A stretch of DNA of 64,000 nt from Clusia tigrina (GCA_920105625.2 OV050030.1:425200240-425264239), one strand, 5' to 3'; counted from the first letter of the stretch, positions 20,241 to 31,069 are shown. The notes: generated from the letters alone by a model not told the origin. A program made the numbers and translations.

Positions 20241-21017
20241 TTAGGCCACCAAATAATAATACTATTTTACCATATTATGTCTTTTCTGACTCTATATGCG
20301 TATTCCTATCATTGTAAAAGTCGCGGAGACATTCCTCAGAATGGCTCAGGAAACATCAAGGTATTTATTTTTAGTAATCTCCTTTTCGTAATCGCCGAAC
20401 ACTTTCTGTTGTGGAAGTTATAAACGTGTTGTCTTTTATAAGTTACTGAAGACGATTCTGGTACAGATATATATATGTTTCAACGGAAGAAAAAAGCAGA
20501 TAATAAAGAGTTGCTTTACTTATGAAATAGATGAAGATATGGGCCTCTCTTCTTCGGCTCCTCAGTCAAATAAAAGCAGGATCGAGATCTCAATATTCAT
20601 TTAAAACACTGTAGGGTATTTCCTGAAGACTATAGATCCCTTCAAACTAAAGCTCCGGATAAAACTATTCAATTGATTTTAGCGGAGTTAACTCTTAGTC
20701 ATTTACATAAGTGGCTACAATAGGGACACTGCTAAATCCAGTTGAAGACAGATAAAACCAATCAGCCTTTGGATATCCCTGGGATTCTGCTGTTGTAATA
20801 CTTCATTACTATCAGAGTGCTACTGGAATTTTAAGAATATCCGACTGTTTTTATGATAGGACTGATCAATACTCGCAAAGAAAGCAGATGCAGAGAGGAT
20901 ACGTGCAGGCGGAATATACGTGTAGGGCTAAAAGAATACTTCCACTAGTGGGACAAACTTTACATTGATTTGATAAGTCACTCTAAAACTGAAGAATGCT
21001 TAACTAGAGTACTGAAG
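20241..21017. other. Intergenic, no recognised feature
   Basis: No protein motif, RNA or repeat family identified. Confidence 0.5.
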
Positions 21018-21220
21018 AGTAGAAGTTATTTATTATTATATCTTACAACATAATTCAATTATGACTGCAAGGGGTTGAAGATTGAGGCTGAGGCTTTAGC
21101 CTCGAAGCGAAAGATTTGTTAGAAAGCAGCATGTTTGAGACCAAGCCCGGTACAGGATTTCGACCTGCGAACCTCTGAGTGTGACTTTAGCATGCTTACC
21201 ACTTAACTACAGAAGGCGGC
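21018..21220 (-). mobile_element. tRNA-derived SINE, copy B
   Basis: On the minus strand the head reads CTGTAGTTAAGTGGTAAGC (A-box region) and GCAGGTCGAAATCCTG (B box), then GGGCTTGGTCTC and a TCGCTTCGAGGC body. The tail is ATAATAATAAATAA. An imperfect target duplication TACTGAAG lies at 21010-21017 and 21221-21228. Confidence 0.85.
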
Positions 21221-22042
21221 TACTGAAGTAAGCAGTGGTCAGGCTCTCGCATCCCTTCAATTGCAGCATAAAGTTGTATGACATGACATGATCCTACATT
21301 GGAGAATGCTTAAATAGCACTCGTAACACAAGTCAAATTAGCAGTCGGTAGTTCCCTGCAGCAGTATTGTCAGCTGGCCATGGTGTCAGCTTCTGTGGAA
21401 GTGTTCAGTGAATTGAACAACAATAATTATGCATGCATTTTGCAAAGTGTGTCCCTGCTGTCATGCCCTCTTACCATGCTAATTTCACCGACTTCCGTTA
21501 ATATTATGCAAAATTCTCATGTCTGGCCTGTCGTTAAGGCAACTCCACGTGCGTGCACGACCGACACTTAATTGGAAATGATTTTATACGGCAATAATTG
21601 TTAATAACGGAAAAGTGTTTGCCAATACATTTGTTATCATTTTGTCTGTGCGATTATTATTCACGCTTTGCCTGTTGTTGTTGTTGTCGTTAATTAAACA
21701 TCATAAATTTAATGACTGAAATTATCGTGCCTAGTCGCTGGTGTACTCTGCTGGAGCTGTGAACGTGCCGCTACGCTGGAACACGGTGAATTCCTCACTG
21801 CAATTTCGGTGAATAGAACAAAAGATTTTAAAGCAGCGATTAAACTAAAATGTGGGTAAATGTTTGTAGGGTCGCCTGCTTCTCGAGTTACGTCGAACAA
21901 TGACGTCATTCGGTTACCATGAATTATTTGTTAATTTTCTTCTAATTCTGGGTAAATACGTTGTTGACATGCAAAGCGAACTCTAATGAGGCGGTGATTG
22001 AAATTTCGCAATCGTTTCTGTACATAAGAAGCAATTATATCA

Positions 22043-22081
<39 letters not shown>

Positions 22082-22239
22082 ACTGTGTATGTGTTTGTGT
22101 GCAAGTGTGTGTTAGTATTGCATGGGAATTGTATCGGAAGCTAAATCATTTGTTTAAGAGAACATAACAAGTCGGTGTCGTTTAAGCTCGGAAGTTGGAT
22201 TTAAGTGGAAAACAAACTAAAATATTGCAGCACTCAATT
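21221..22239. other. Intergenic, (GT)n microsatellite
   Basis: Contains a (GT)n tract at about 22049-22077. A GTTGTTGTTGTTG run lies near 21672. No gene recognised. Confidence 0.5.
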
Positions 22240-22620
22240 GGCCATTAAGGAGTGGGAACCAAGTTCCATGTTAGGTGAATGGGAATAAAAATATGATCAG
22301 GAACACTCACCAAGTTCCTTTGTAGGTGAGTGGGAGTAAAAATATGGGTAGTACCAATCATTACTGAGATTCGCCACTAAGCAGTGTGAACCAAATTCCA
22401 TTGTAGGAGAGTGGGAGTAGAAATAGTAGCAGTGCCAATCATTACTGAGATTCGCCACTAAGCAGTGTGAACCAAATTCCATTGTAGGAGAGTGGGAGTA
22501 GAAATAGTAGCAGTGCCACTCATTACTGAGATTCGCCATTAAGCAGTGTGAACCAAGTTCCTTTGTAGGTGAGTGGGAGTGGAACTATTAGCAGTACCTC
22601 TCACATTACTGAGATTGAAT
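22240..22620. repeat. 81-bp tandem repeat, about 4.6 copies
   Basis: Units contain CATTACTGAGATTCGCCACT, GTGTGAACCAA and GTAGGAGAGTGGGAGTAG. Because 81 is divisible by three, an open frame runs through it on the minus strand; that frame is a by-product of the repeat. Confidence 0.92.
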
Positions 22621-22839
22621 AAAACAATCGGATTAAAAGTATTGATACTCGTATCTACTTGGATCGTAGCAAATATTCAATTGATCTGGATTAAAATATT
22701 AATTCTAGTGTGGAGTCCTCGCATCTACTTGGGTCATTTAAATGTAATATTAATGCTATTACGGAGTACACAAAAAGGTTAACAGAAGAATTATCCTTCG
22801 AATAGCATTCTAAATTATTGGTACTATAAACTCTAAGGA

Positions 22840-23111
22840 CACATGAGTAGTATAGGAGTTGTAGCAAGTCCATTATGCAGATTCTGCGTTGAAGAAAATG
22901 AATTGCCAGAGCCCATATTAGGGAACTGTGGAGCACTAAAGCACTTTAGAAAAATCCACCTAGGCTCGTATCAAATACCAGGTAAAGAAATAGCAACGCT
23001 AGATCTAGCCGACATCCTTGAATTTCTGAGGGCAACGGGGCTGGATGTGAATTTATAGGGATACCCTTAATAGTAGAGGGTGGTACAATATATCTAATTG
23101 GTCGCAGTACC
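22840..23111 (+). pseudogene. Non-LTR retrotransposon zinc-knuckle tail, same family as 13.4 kb
   Basis: It reads PLCRFCVEENELPEPILGNC, then GALKHFRKIHLG. The knuckle spacing is C-x2-C and a late C, with the expected His replaced by Pro. The 3' UTR has ACAATATATCTAATTGGTCG, matching the fragment at 13375-14040. Confidence 0.82.
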
Positions 23112-23720
23112 TTTTATACCTCGAAACCGCACATTAACAATAACATTACTGGTTACCAACCACCTGCGAAGGAATATGGTGTGAATATTCCAAAGATTCC
23201 ACCAATTGAAGCAATCTTCACCAATTCAGTGAGTAACACAAAAAATGTTGATAGAAAGAAAATAATGTCCATTAAGGCTCTAACTCCACAAAGTTCTTCA
23301 AGTATACTAAAGTAAGCCTTGGTATTAATATTCTCAATCCCAAATCACTCTTCCTAGCACCACATCACTGGCCATCCTTCTCATTAATACTCTCTCAATA
23401 CTTCTTTAAGTGAAGTCAATTATATAATCATACCTAGAATCAGAGAACCGAAACTTAACATATTGGAAGAGCACTGAGTAAATAGTAGTAATGAGAAAAT
23501 AATGTCGCTTTGGAAGAGATCAGACATCCACAGTGAGATAGAGCAAGCTTTGTATATAAAGCTCAACAGTCAAAATTTCTGACCTTTCAAAACAACTGTC
23601 TTTGTTTATCATTAGTTGCATATATGAATAGGTGTGTTTACCAGAATTCTGAAGAAAATCAGCCCCACTACTACAGTTTTGCGCATGTGTAAGTGTGCTC
23701 AAAACGAGAGATGTTCAAGT
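23112..23720. other. Intergenic, no recognised feature
   Basis: No motif or repeat seen. Confidence 0.5.
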
Positions 23721-23912
23721 CAGAGAACACAGAGAAAGGAAACTTAAACGCCACACGGCAAAGCAGCGAAATAAGGCAGACGGACGTTGTACATGAATAC
23801 ACTGAAAATCGTGGTGAATCCACTCAGAATCGTGGTGAATCCACTCAGAATCGTGGTGTGTCCGCCATGGACGCTGGCAGCGAAAAAGACTTTCATTTCT
23901 CTGTGTTCTCTG
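23721..23912. mobile_element. hAT-type MITE, 192 bp, copy 2
   Basis: Same length and content as copy 1 at 19476, with a single C-to-A change in the right terminal repeat. It is flanked by an exact 8-bp duplication GTTCAAGT (23713-23720 and 23913-23920), the target-duplication length of the hAT superfamily. It carries no transposase. Confidence 0.95.
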
Positions 23913-23920
23913 GTTCAAGT

Positions 23921-25739
23921 GTTACGTCTCTATGGTCTCTGCCAAGAACCACAGTGCCTCTTCCAGCTCGACTGTTATGTTTCTTCTACGCATGTTGGAA
24001 CTGTCAGTTCTTCTGAAATATGCACCGTACGCTGTGGGGTTATTCCGGAATTCACGTAATAAATCAATTTAAGCGGTCTCATTTAAAATGGAAATTAACC
24101 TCAGGTTATTCATTTGATTTTAGCATAAATATAAATATTATTATAGACAGCGGCGCATAAATATTAATAGGAAAAGAAACCACAACAAAAAGATGACAAA
24201 AACGAGAGGCGAAAAAAATTCTCAAAATATGGTGTAAAAAGATCAATTATAGACGAAGTCATTTGTAGAGATGAGCCCAGTGATAAACTATTATTTGACA
24301 TGCATCCACAAAAGAAGAGGAGAATTTAAAACATGTTTATAAATGAAGTGAAATAATTTAAACTTGAAAAGTTTTTAAGAATACGCGTATTATGATTTGT
24401 AGAAAGAAGAGCTCAAAGCTAATTATTCGAGCGGGGTCAAATTAGTGCAACTGAAGAAAAAGAATAGATTAGCTTCTGCAAGAATCCTCTTTCTAGAACT
24501 CACAAATTAGTGCATTGAAGAAAGAGAATAGAATAGTTTCTGCAAGAATTCCCCTTCCCACAAACCAAACCACACCAATAACCGCCCAATTTATGTAAAT
24601 AAGTCTGGCCCCATCGTCAAATGTTGTAAGCGAAAAGTTTTGAATGTTGAACTGTGCCATGTGCATGTGCACTTCTGCATAGATAGAACAACACAATATT
24701 AATACGCAAAAGACTCTTATAGTTATTTGAAGGTTATTCTTCAAATTCGTGGGTTATGGTTCACTCTCGAAGTAGCTGTGGTAGATGAATACTGTTAATA
24801 GAAGAATTGTCTAACAAAGCGGATAAGCGCCCTCAGCAAAGTTTTATGACCGGCAGAGTGTGCCGTTGGCCAAGCAATTGTTTGTGTTGATCTGAGTCGT
24901 TCCTGACTTAGAGCACGCAGAGAGAATTGAATAGAATAATGCGTGTAGCAGCTGTAGTTTATCAGATTATATATATATGATCCTGAGGCTCCGCGGGGTA
25001 GCAAAGGGCCGCTAAATTAAACTAAAGTAAAGTTTATTAGATTAACTATGGTTCATTAAGTGGCTCATTGGCTCTTTTATATCATTTAGAACTTATTTAT
25101 ATCTTATTTTATCTAGCATGAAATATAACCATCTTACTTTTACTATCTCCAAAATTACTCTCAAATATCGAATTACCGATATTTTTGTTTGACGAATCAT
25201 AATCAATGTTGACATTATGGTAATTGAGTGCAAGTGCATATGACGCTGCATTATAGGCAGCGCATGTCAATGCACCACCAAATATGCGTATTTAGCGTGT
25301 TTTGAATTGAGTGCAAGTGCATGGCGTTGCGCTATTGTCAGCTCGTTAGCATACGTGAATCACTAGTGTGCTTGTGACAATGTGTGGTCGTCAGTGTACA
25401 CTAGTGAGGTACACTACATATGTACTATTTCGTCATTTGACGTTTATGGTTCACTCCGGAGGTACCATTCTAAGAAGTTGTACTGCCATTGTGTCATGAA
25501 AGGCATGTTAATCTGGATTATTGGACTGTTAAGGGATTAATCTGAGAATGTCTGTAAATCTGTCCCTAGCGATAAACGAATCTTTGTATGCTAAGGATAA
25601 TTTATAGATTGGATTTGTAAGAGAGAGAGAGTATGCCTAGATTTATTCTATAATTATAGCGAGAGATGTACCTCTCGCGACTTGTAAGCTTCTCATAAAG
25701 GACACAGTGATTAGCTCTACCAATCAAAGGTGGATCTGT
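23921..25739. other. Intergenic, no recognised feature
   Basis: A 31-bp phrase (TTAGTGCAACTGAAGAAA / TTAGTGCATTGAAGAAAG) occurs twice near 24443 and 24508, a local duplication of about 65 bp. No gene recognised. Confidence 0.45.
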
Positions 25740-26217
25740 GCCACTGCCTTTGAAATCGCCAGGTAAACACGGCCGAGGCTAAATCTGCGTCTATCTAGGA
25801 ATATCATTAGACGCAATAGACTCCAAAGTGGACTTTCAACAGGAGCCCTCACGGGATATTGTCTAATAGGAAATCATGCCAGAAGAATGGGAGCTTATAT
25901 GCATGATTTCTGACGCAGCTGCAGGAACGAGGTGGAACTGGAAATGATCCACCATCTCTTCTGTACATGTCCAGCTTTTGCCAGAAATAGGGAGCGTTTA
26001 CTAGGATCCCAATTCTTAACAAGTATAGATGGTCTATGCCAGACAGGTGTTAACAACCTTCTTCGCTTTGTAAAAGGCTCAGGTTGGTTCAATCTGGAGG
26101 GGGAAGCTTAGCTATGCCTCGCATCCGCGGCTCACAACGGACCCTACTGGTGGTCGAAGTGGCATCACTGGTTTATTGGTGATGCGGCTGCCCTATCTAC
26201 CTACCTACCTACCTATA
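25740..26217 (+). pseudogene. Non-LTR retrotransposon zinc-knuckle tail with (CTAC)n end
   Basis: The plus-strand frame reads GLSTGALTGYCLIGNHARRM, a stop, then SCRNEVELEMIHHLFCTCPA and FARNRERLLGSQFLTS, ending NLLRFVKGSGWFNLEGEA and a stop. This is the standard C-terminus (TG.LTG...H..R.G, C-x2-C...H..C.CPA, R...LG). The 3' end is a (CTAC)n run at about 26197-26215. Confidence 0.88.
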
Positions 26218-26376
26218 GTGATTATGGTTGTTAACATATTTTTTTGTCGGAACAACTAGTCGTATATACCAGACCATAAGACATCCATTCTACTATATTT
26301 GACGTTCCATTATTATTTTTCTTTGAATCGACCTGATTTGTGAACAAACCTTGGTAGATCCTGTATCTCTAAGCAA

Positions 26377-26414
26377 CGAAAGTATGCACTACTTATAAGT
26401 AGTGCATACTTTCG
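26377..26414. repeat. 38-bp perfect palindrome
   Basis: CGAAAGTATGCACTACTTA is followed immediately by its exact reverse complement with no spacer. It abuts the 3' end of the minus-strand retrotransposon fragment that begins at 26415. Confidence 0.97.
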
Positions 26415-26705
26415 CTTTCTATAGAATGTCAGTGCCAAATACCTCGAGCCTGATTCTAGCGAAAGCGGGGGATACGCTCAAACAGTGGTCTACCGCCTCA
26501 ACTTCCTCTTCACAGGCATGACAAAGTGCACTGTCTGCAATGCATATGCTTAGCCCATGCAGAATGACCTGTCATCAGTCCAACCTGAAGTCTGCAGTCT
26601 CTCCTACCAAGTGACAGAAACAACCTTGACGTTCTATGTGAAATAACAGGCAGCATAGCCTTTGCCCATCTGCTGTCTCTGATAATGATTATATATGATT
26701 GCACT
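26415..26705 (-). pseudogene. Non-LTR retrotransposon zinc-knuckle tail
   Basis: The minus strand reads LFLSLGRRDCRLQVGLMTGH, SAWAKHMHCRQCTL, then in another frame EEEVEAVDHCLSVSPAFARI with RLEVFGTDIL. It is frameshifted within the knuckle, and the CP of the usual C-C-H-C motif has become SP. Confidence 0.82.
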
Positions 26706-27059
26706 TATGGTTGATCTTAGCATTTTAAAAGATTTAAATATCGTCCTCTTTGGGCGGGAAGGGGTTGGATGAGTGCTATTAACTTAAAAAGAAAAATGAT
26801 GCTCTTCATCTAAAATATATTTTTCCTACAAACTGACAACTCTCCTTGCTGTAAATCCTTTTATTAATATATTCCTTTTATTAGTAGATTCCTTTTATTA
26901 ATAGATTAATTTAGAGCACTCTAAAACGTAACCGCTTCTGAGGAAACCTTCTTCAAGGAGCTCAAAAACCATGGGAGCCCAATTGAGTTTGCTTTTATAA
27001 TTTTGCAAAAAAGAGAGAGAACCTAGCAAAGTAGCTCTGCCTGGAGTCATTTTGACACC
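26706..27059. other. Intergenic, no recognised feature
   Basis: Contains a triple TTTTATTAATAGATT-like short repeat near 26862-26910, nothing else. Confidence 0.4.
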
Positions 27060-27330
27060 AGTCTTAGGCCTTAGGCTGTTGAGTCTTATGGAGTTTATTA
27101 CATATATCCACCAACTGTGCGTACACTGACAGCCAGTCCGCTAACGCTAACGCTCCTAAGTGCACATCCACACTCGAAAACTGTCCTACATTGTGGAACA
27201 TCTCTAAACGATAATTCGGAAAAAGGTGATATACATCTGAGCTGGGTCCCGGGGTACAGATATATTGAAGGAAATTGTGTAGCTCATCAACTGGCCAGAG
27301 CAGGTACCTAGCTACATAACATAAGCACAG
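27060..27330 (+). pseudogene. Non-LTR retrotransposon RNase H C-terminal fragment
   Basis: The stretch DSQSANANAPKCTSTL, then GDIHLSWVPGYRYIEGNCVA and HQLARAGT, corresponds to DSQSA...L.WVPGH..IEGN..AD.LARAGT. The second Asp-bearing motif is kept, but H is replaced by Y in VPGH and D by H in the ADELA position. It matches the family of the fragment starting at 28625. Confidence 0.85.
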
Positions 27331-28355
27331 CACAAGAGCCAGGTATGCCACTAATTCTGCTAACTCAGTGGCCACAATAATAAACGGCATCTTCGCCATT
27401 TGCTGCGAGTAGTTCTTAAGCAGGTATCCTGTTTCAGCGTAAATGTGGGTTTAATATAACTCAAGATTCTCGCAATTATCTGGCTTGGCTGCATTTGGAT
27501 TCCTTTTGTACTCATCACTTCTGCTGTACGCATCCTTCCAACTGCATTGCAAACGCTCCTCTTTTATGACCTCTTAGCCACTTCCCTCCTATTGCAAAAA
27601 CTTATTTACGGTTTAAGGAAATAACATTTACTACAACTGAATCCAGTCAGAAAGGATGTGAAACTTTTAAAGTTTATGGCCACTGATTTCCTCAAGACAT
27701 TATTAACCCTTGAGTTACGTTAACATTGCATTGCCTTGGAAGGTTCACGTACAGTGTGGTGGGGAGTCAAAAATAATAGAATTCTCTATCATTCTTGGTT
27801 GGGAGTTGTTAAAACTCTTCGTGTGTGAAGTACGAAACAAATTTATAAAAAATAAATTTATTTAGTTATAAATTTATTTTTTTATTTGTAGCTACACAAA
27901 ATTTATCATTGAATGAAGTGAATTCTTTGCAAATTATTTTGTGTTCAACTCCTAAAACTTTAATCGTATCTAAGCATAATTTGCCATTTCCACAGAAATA
28001 AAAATGAATGAGTAAATTACGCCCGCTCAAAAATATTCGTCAATTTCATCAAAGTGAAAATGTTGAAAATTTTTAGATTTAAAAAAATATTTATAAAAAT
28101 ATTTATATAAAAAAAAAGCATTTTGCATAAAGAGGAAGGTTTAAAAAAAATCGAAAAGAGAAACTGTTTGGTTTTTCTCAAGATCACCAACTAATCAGGT
28201 ATTCTAGTCCGGCAGCCAGATTCGTAGACGAATGTTACGCTGCAAGCTCTGTCATTGTGTCGAGAGCGGGGAATTTTATTTTGAAAAACATTCACGCGGG
28301 GGATTTTGTAATGGATTTTTTATTATTAATTACATTTCCAAGTAATGACATTGTG
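27331..28355. other. Intergenic, no recognised feature
   Basis: Very AT-rich around 27840-28150, with poly-A/T runs. No gene recognised. Confidence 0.5.
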
Positions 28356-28560
28356 ATTATTATTATTATAACTTTACACCATAATAAATTACGACTGCAA
28401 GGGGTCGGGGAATTGAGCGCTAGCAAGTTAGGCTATGGACTCGAAGAGAAATATGTTTAGAAAGAAGCATTTTTGAGACCATGCCTGGTGTGAGATTCGA
28501 ACCCGAAACCCTACGATTATGAGTGTAAGACTGCTTACCACTAGACAAAAGAGCCTGGGC
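28356..28560 (-). mobile_element. tRNA-derived SINE, copy C
   Basis: The minus-strand head carries TCTAGTGGTAAGC (A box) and GGGTTCGAATCTCAC, the best-preserved pol III B box (GGTTCGAATC) of the four copies. The body contains TCTCTTCGAGTC and the tail is TATAATAATAATAAT. No clear target duplication. Confidence 0.85.
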
Positions 28561-29181
28561 TAGTGAACTCTTGTAATTGCTGGGCATGGAGATCACACTA
28601 AGGGACGGAGCTCTACCTGGAAACATTTTGACACTCAGTCTTAAGTTTAATGAATTTTAAGTCTATTATTGAGTCTCATGGGCTTTATTACATATAACTC
28701 ACAAACATTATATACACCGACAGGCAGACCGCGGTCCTAACGATACTACATCCATACTAAAAAACTGCTCTACATTGTAGAGTATCTCTAAGGGAGCATT
28801 ATGATATACATCTGCTGGGTGCTGGGTCACTGGGCACAGATATATTGAAGGAAATTGTATAGCAGATGAACTGGCCAGAGCAGGTGCCTAGCTACATAAC
28901 ATAAGCACAGCACAAGAGGTAGGTATATCACTAGTCACTTGCAAAATGCTACTAGAAACAGAATACCTGAAGAAGATAAATGCCAGATGGCTACTAGAAC
29001 CCACCTGCTATTTTAGGCAAATCTGGCCTAAAATAGCCCCAGGCAGGACAGTGGAACTGATACTACTAAACATACCGTTTATCGGAGTAATAGTAAGCAT
29101 CGCAAGCGGTCACTGCCTTATTGGAACACATGCATATAGAGTCTACATTAGTCTATACGAGTATATCTATTAGTCTATATA

Positions 29182-29957
29182 CCAGGTGTGATCAAAAAAT
29201 AACCGTTATTTTCATCTTTTCGTGAGTTACGTATGTTCGATGTTCGCATTTTTTTTTCTGTTATGTTGGTACACATGTCTGTTATATATGTTGGCAATAC
29301 CAACCATTTTCGATTGTCAGTTTGTTTTTGACAGATAAAAAGGTTAGTCGTGTTTTGGTGTGCTCTTCGATTTTGTACTATTCGAAAAAATGGATCAAAG
29401 AAACTGTATTCAGTTTTGTGTAAAAAATGAAATTAAATGCGCAAGGACATTTGAAATGTTGACTGTGGCCTTTGGCGAGTCTACTATGAGCAGAACACAA
29501 GTTCAATTGAGGTATAACCGGTTTAAGGAAGGCCGAGAAGATGTCAATGACGATGCTCGTCCTGGTCGCCCGAGCACGTCAACAACCGATGAAAACATTG
29601 ACGCAGTGAAGAAAATGATTTTGGATAATCGTCGAATCACTATCAGAGAGGTTGCTGATGATGTTGGCATATCGTTCGGCTCATGCCAAGCAATTTTTAC
29701 GGATGTTTTAGGCATGAAACGTGCGGCAGCGAAGATTGTTCCAAAATTGCTAAATTTTGAGCAAAAACAACGTCGCATGGACATCGCTCAGGAGCTGTTG
29801 AACATCGTCAACGACGATCCAGATTTCCTCAAAAAGATCATAACTGGTGACGAATCGTGGGTGTATTACTTTAAAGGGGACAAGATAGTTGTTGATGAAT
29901 AAATAAATACTTTATTTTTTGATCACACAATAACGCTTATTTTTTTATCACACCTCG
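29182..29957 (+). mobile_element. Mariner-like element, internally deleted, 776 bp
   Basis: The terminal inverted repeats are based on CGAGGTGTGATCAAAAAATA (left end slightly mutated to CCAGGTGTG), flanked by TA on both sides. The transposase frame 29391-29902 starts MDQRNCIQFCVKNEIKC, has helix-turn-helix segments (RTQVQLRYNRFKEGRED; ITIREVADDVGISFGSCQAI) and reaches the first catalytic Asp in ITGDESWVYYF. It then jumps to the last residues GDKIVVDE. The second and third catalytic Asp are deleted, so no active enzyme is possible. Confidence 0.96.
29391..29902 (+). CDS. Truncated mariner transposase ORF (170 codons)
   Basis: An open frame carrying the paired DNA-binding domain and the first third of the DD34D catalytic domain, fused by deletion to the normal C-terminal octapeptide and stop. 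If expressed it could only bind the terminal repeats, since two of the three metal-binding Asp are missing. Mariner transposases are normally about 345 residues. Confidence 0.85.
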
Positions 29958-30507
29958 TATATCTATTAGTTTACATTATAGACTTCGATTCAGTCATAAC
30001 GACTTCTGTAGAAGCTGCGAAAATGAAGCGGAAGAAGAAAGTGCTAACCATTATCTATTATCTCTTAGTGTATATTATAGACCTGAATTCCCTCATAACG
30101 ATTTATGTAGAAGCTGCGAAAATGAAATGGTGGAAGAAAGTGTGGGCCATGTTTTATGAAAATGCCCAGTGCTGGCAAAGAGAGGCATCCACTATATGAG
30201 AAAGCACTTCTTCAGCCACCTTTCGGAGCTGCAGGAGACGAAGTATACTGCTATTTATCAGAGCCAGGCCAGTAAATGGTTCGTTGATAGTTGAAGAGGG
30301 TTAGAATTCGTCGTGGTAACTCAATGGGTCTAAGACCCAGCTAATGTCTGTATGGATAGTCACATTAACTAACTAACTATTCCGACTCCATTTTTCCATG
30401 CATCCTTGTACTTCTGTATTCAGTTTTTCTCCTTACTACAGAAGAGATATCTTAATAACTTTAGATAAGCTTTGCAAAAAACAAAGCACCGGAAAGCTGT
30501 GATAATA

Positions 30508-30712
30508 TTATTATTATTATTATACCTTACACCATAATTAATTACGAGTGCAAGGTGTTGGAGGAATTAGTACTAATTACTGAGGCCTTCGACTCGAAGA
30601 GAAAAAGATTTTATAGAAAGAAGCATTTTGGAGACCAAGCCCGTGGCAGGATCTGAACCTGCGACCATCGGGGTGTGAGTCTAGCATGCTTACCACTATA
30701 CCACAGAGGGCG
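30508..30712 (-). mobile_element. tRNA-derived SINE, copy D, with 12-bp target duplication
   Basis: The minus-strand head is CCCTCTGTGGTATAGTGGTA (A box) ... GTCGCAGGTTCAGATCCTGC (B box) and CACGGGCTTGGTCTCC. The body includes TTTCTCTTCGAGTCGAAGGC and CCTTGCACTCGTAATTAATT, and the tail (AAT)n. Both flanks carry GCTGTGATAATA exactly (30496-30507 and 30713-30724), proof of a LINE-type insertion. About 205 bp; the best copy for defining the family. Confidence 0.93.
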
Positions 30713-31069
30713 GCTGTGATAATAAAATCACATAGATATTCCATCCTTAAGAACAATTAAGAGATATCCTATTAAAATTCTGAGTATCATGGAATCGTTC
30801 CAATTTATGAAATAATGCCTAAAAATGTATCTTTGCTTCTTTCGTATTATAAATTTGGTCTTAATAACGTTCTAAAGAAAATGTGGAACGGAATGTATTT
30901 ACTGCCACGCCCACAATTCACACTAATTACTAAGTTGAGACCTGTGCAATGAAAGATTTGCATAATGAAGTGTAAAGATAACTTTTGAGACTACCAACAC
31001 TGTCAAAATTTCCATCACTGGTTCTCAGTACTCATCCCTTTAAGCTTGCCACTAGATCCTAATTAACTA

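Larger units (their letters stand above)
28625..30345 (+). pseudogene. Non-LTR retrotransposon 3' part, split by a mariner copy
   Basis: Left of the mariner: a decayed RNase H end, then LLETEYLKKINARWLLEPTC, FRQIWPKIAPGRTVELILLN and VSIASGHCLIGTHAYR. Right of it: SHNDFCRSCENEAEEESANH. A 99-bp tandem duplication of this knuckle follows (second copy CRSCENEMVEESVGHVL, then KCPVLAKRGIHYMRKHFFSH). The end is FVDS and a stop, with a (CTAA)n tail near 30365-30377. It is the same family as 27060-27330. Confidence 0.87.

Noticed and set aside
22297..22539. Repetitive 80-residue open frame on the minus strand
   Set aside because: It is created by the 81-bp tandem repeat, whose unit is a multiple of three; no protein evidence.
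28460..28560. Possible functional tRNA gene (minus strand, good B box)
   Set aside because: It is the head of SINE copy C. The acceptor and anticodon stems do not fold as a clean tRNA, and the same body and tail follow in four copies.
29503..29784. Minus-strand 93-codon frame inside the mariner copy
   Set aside because: Antisense shadow of the transposase; the same shadow appears at 47899-48111 in the other copy.
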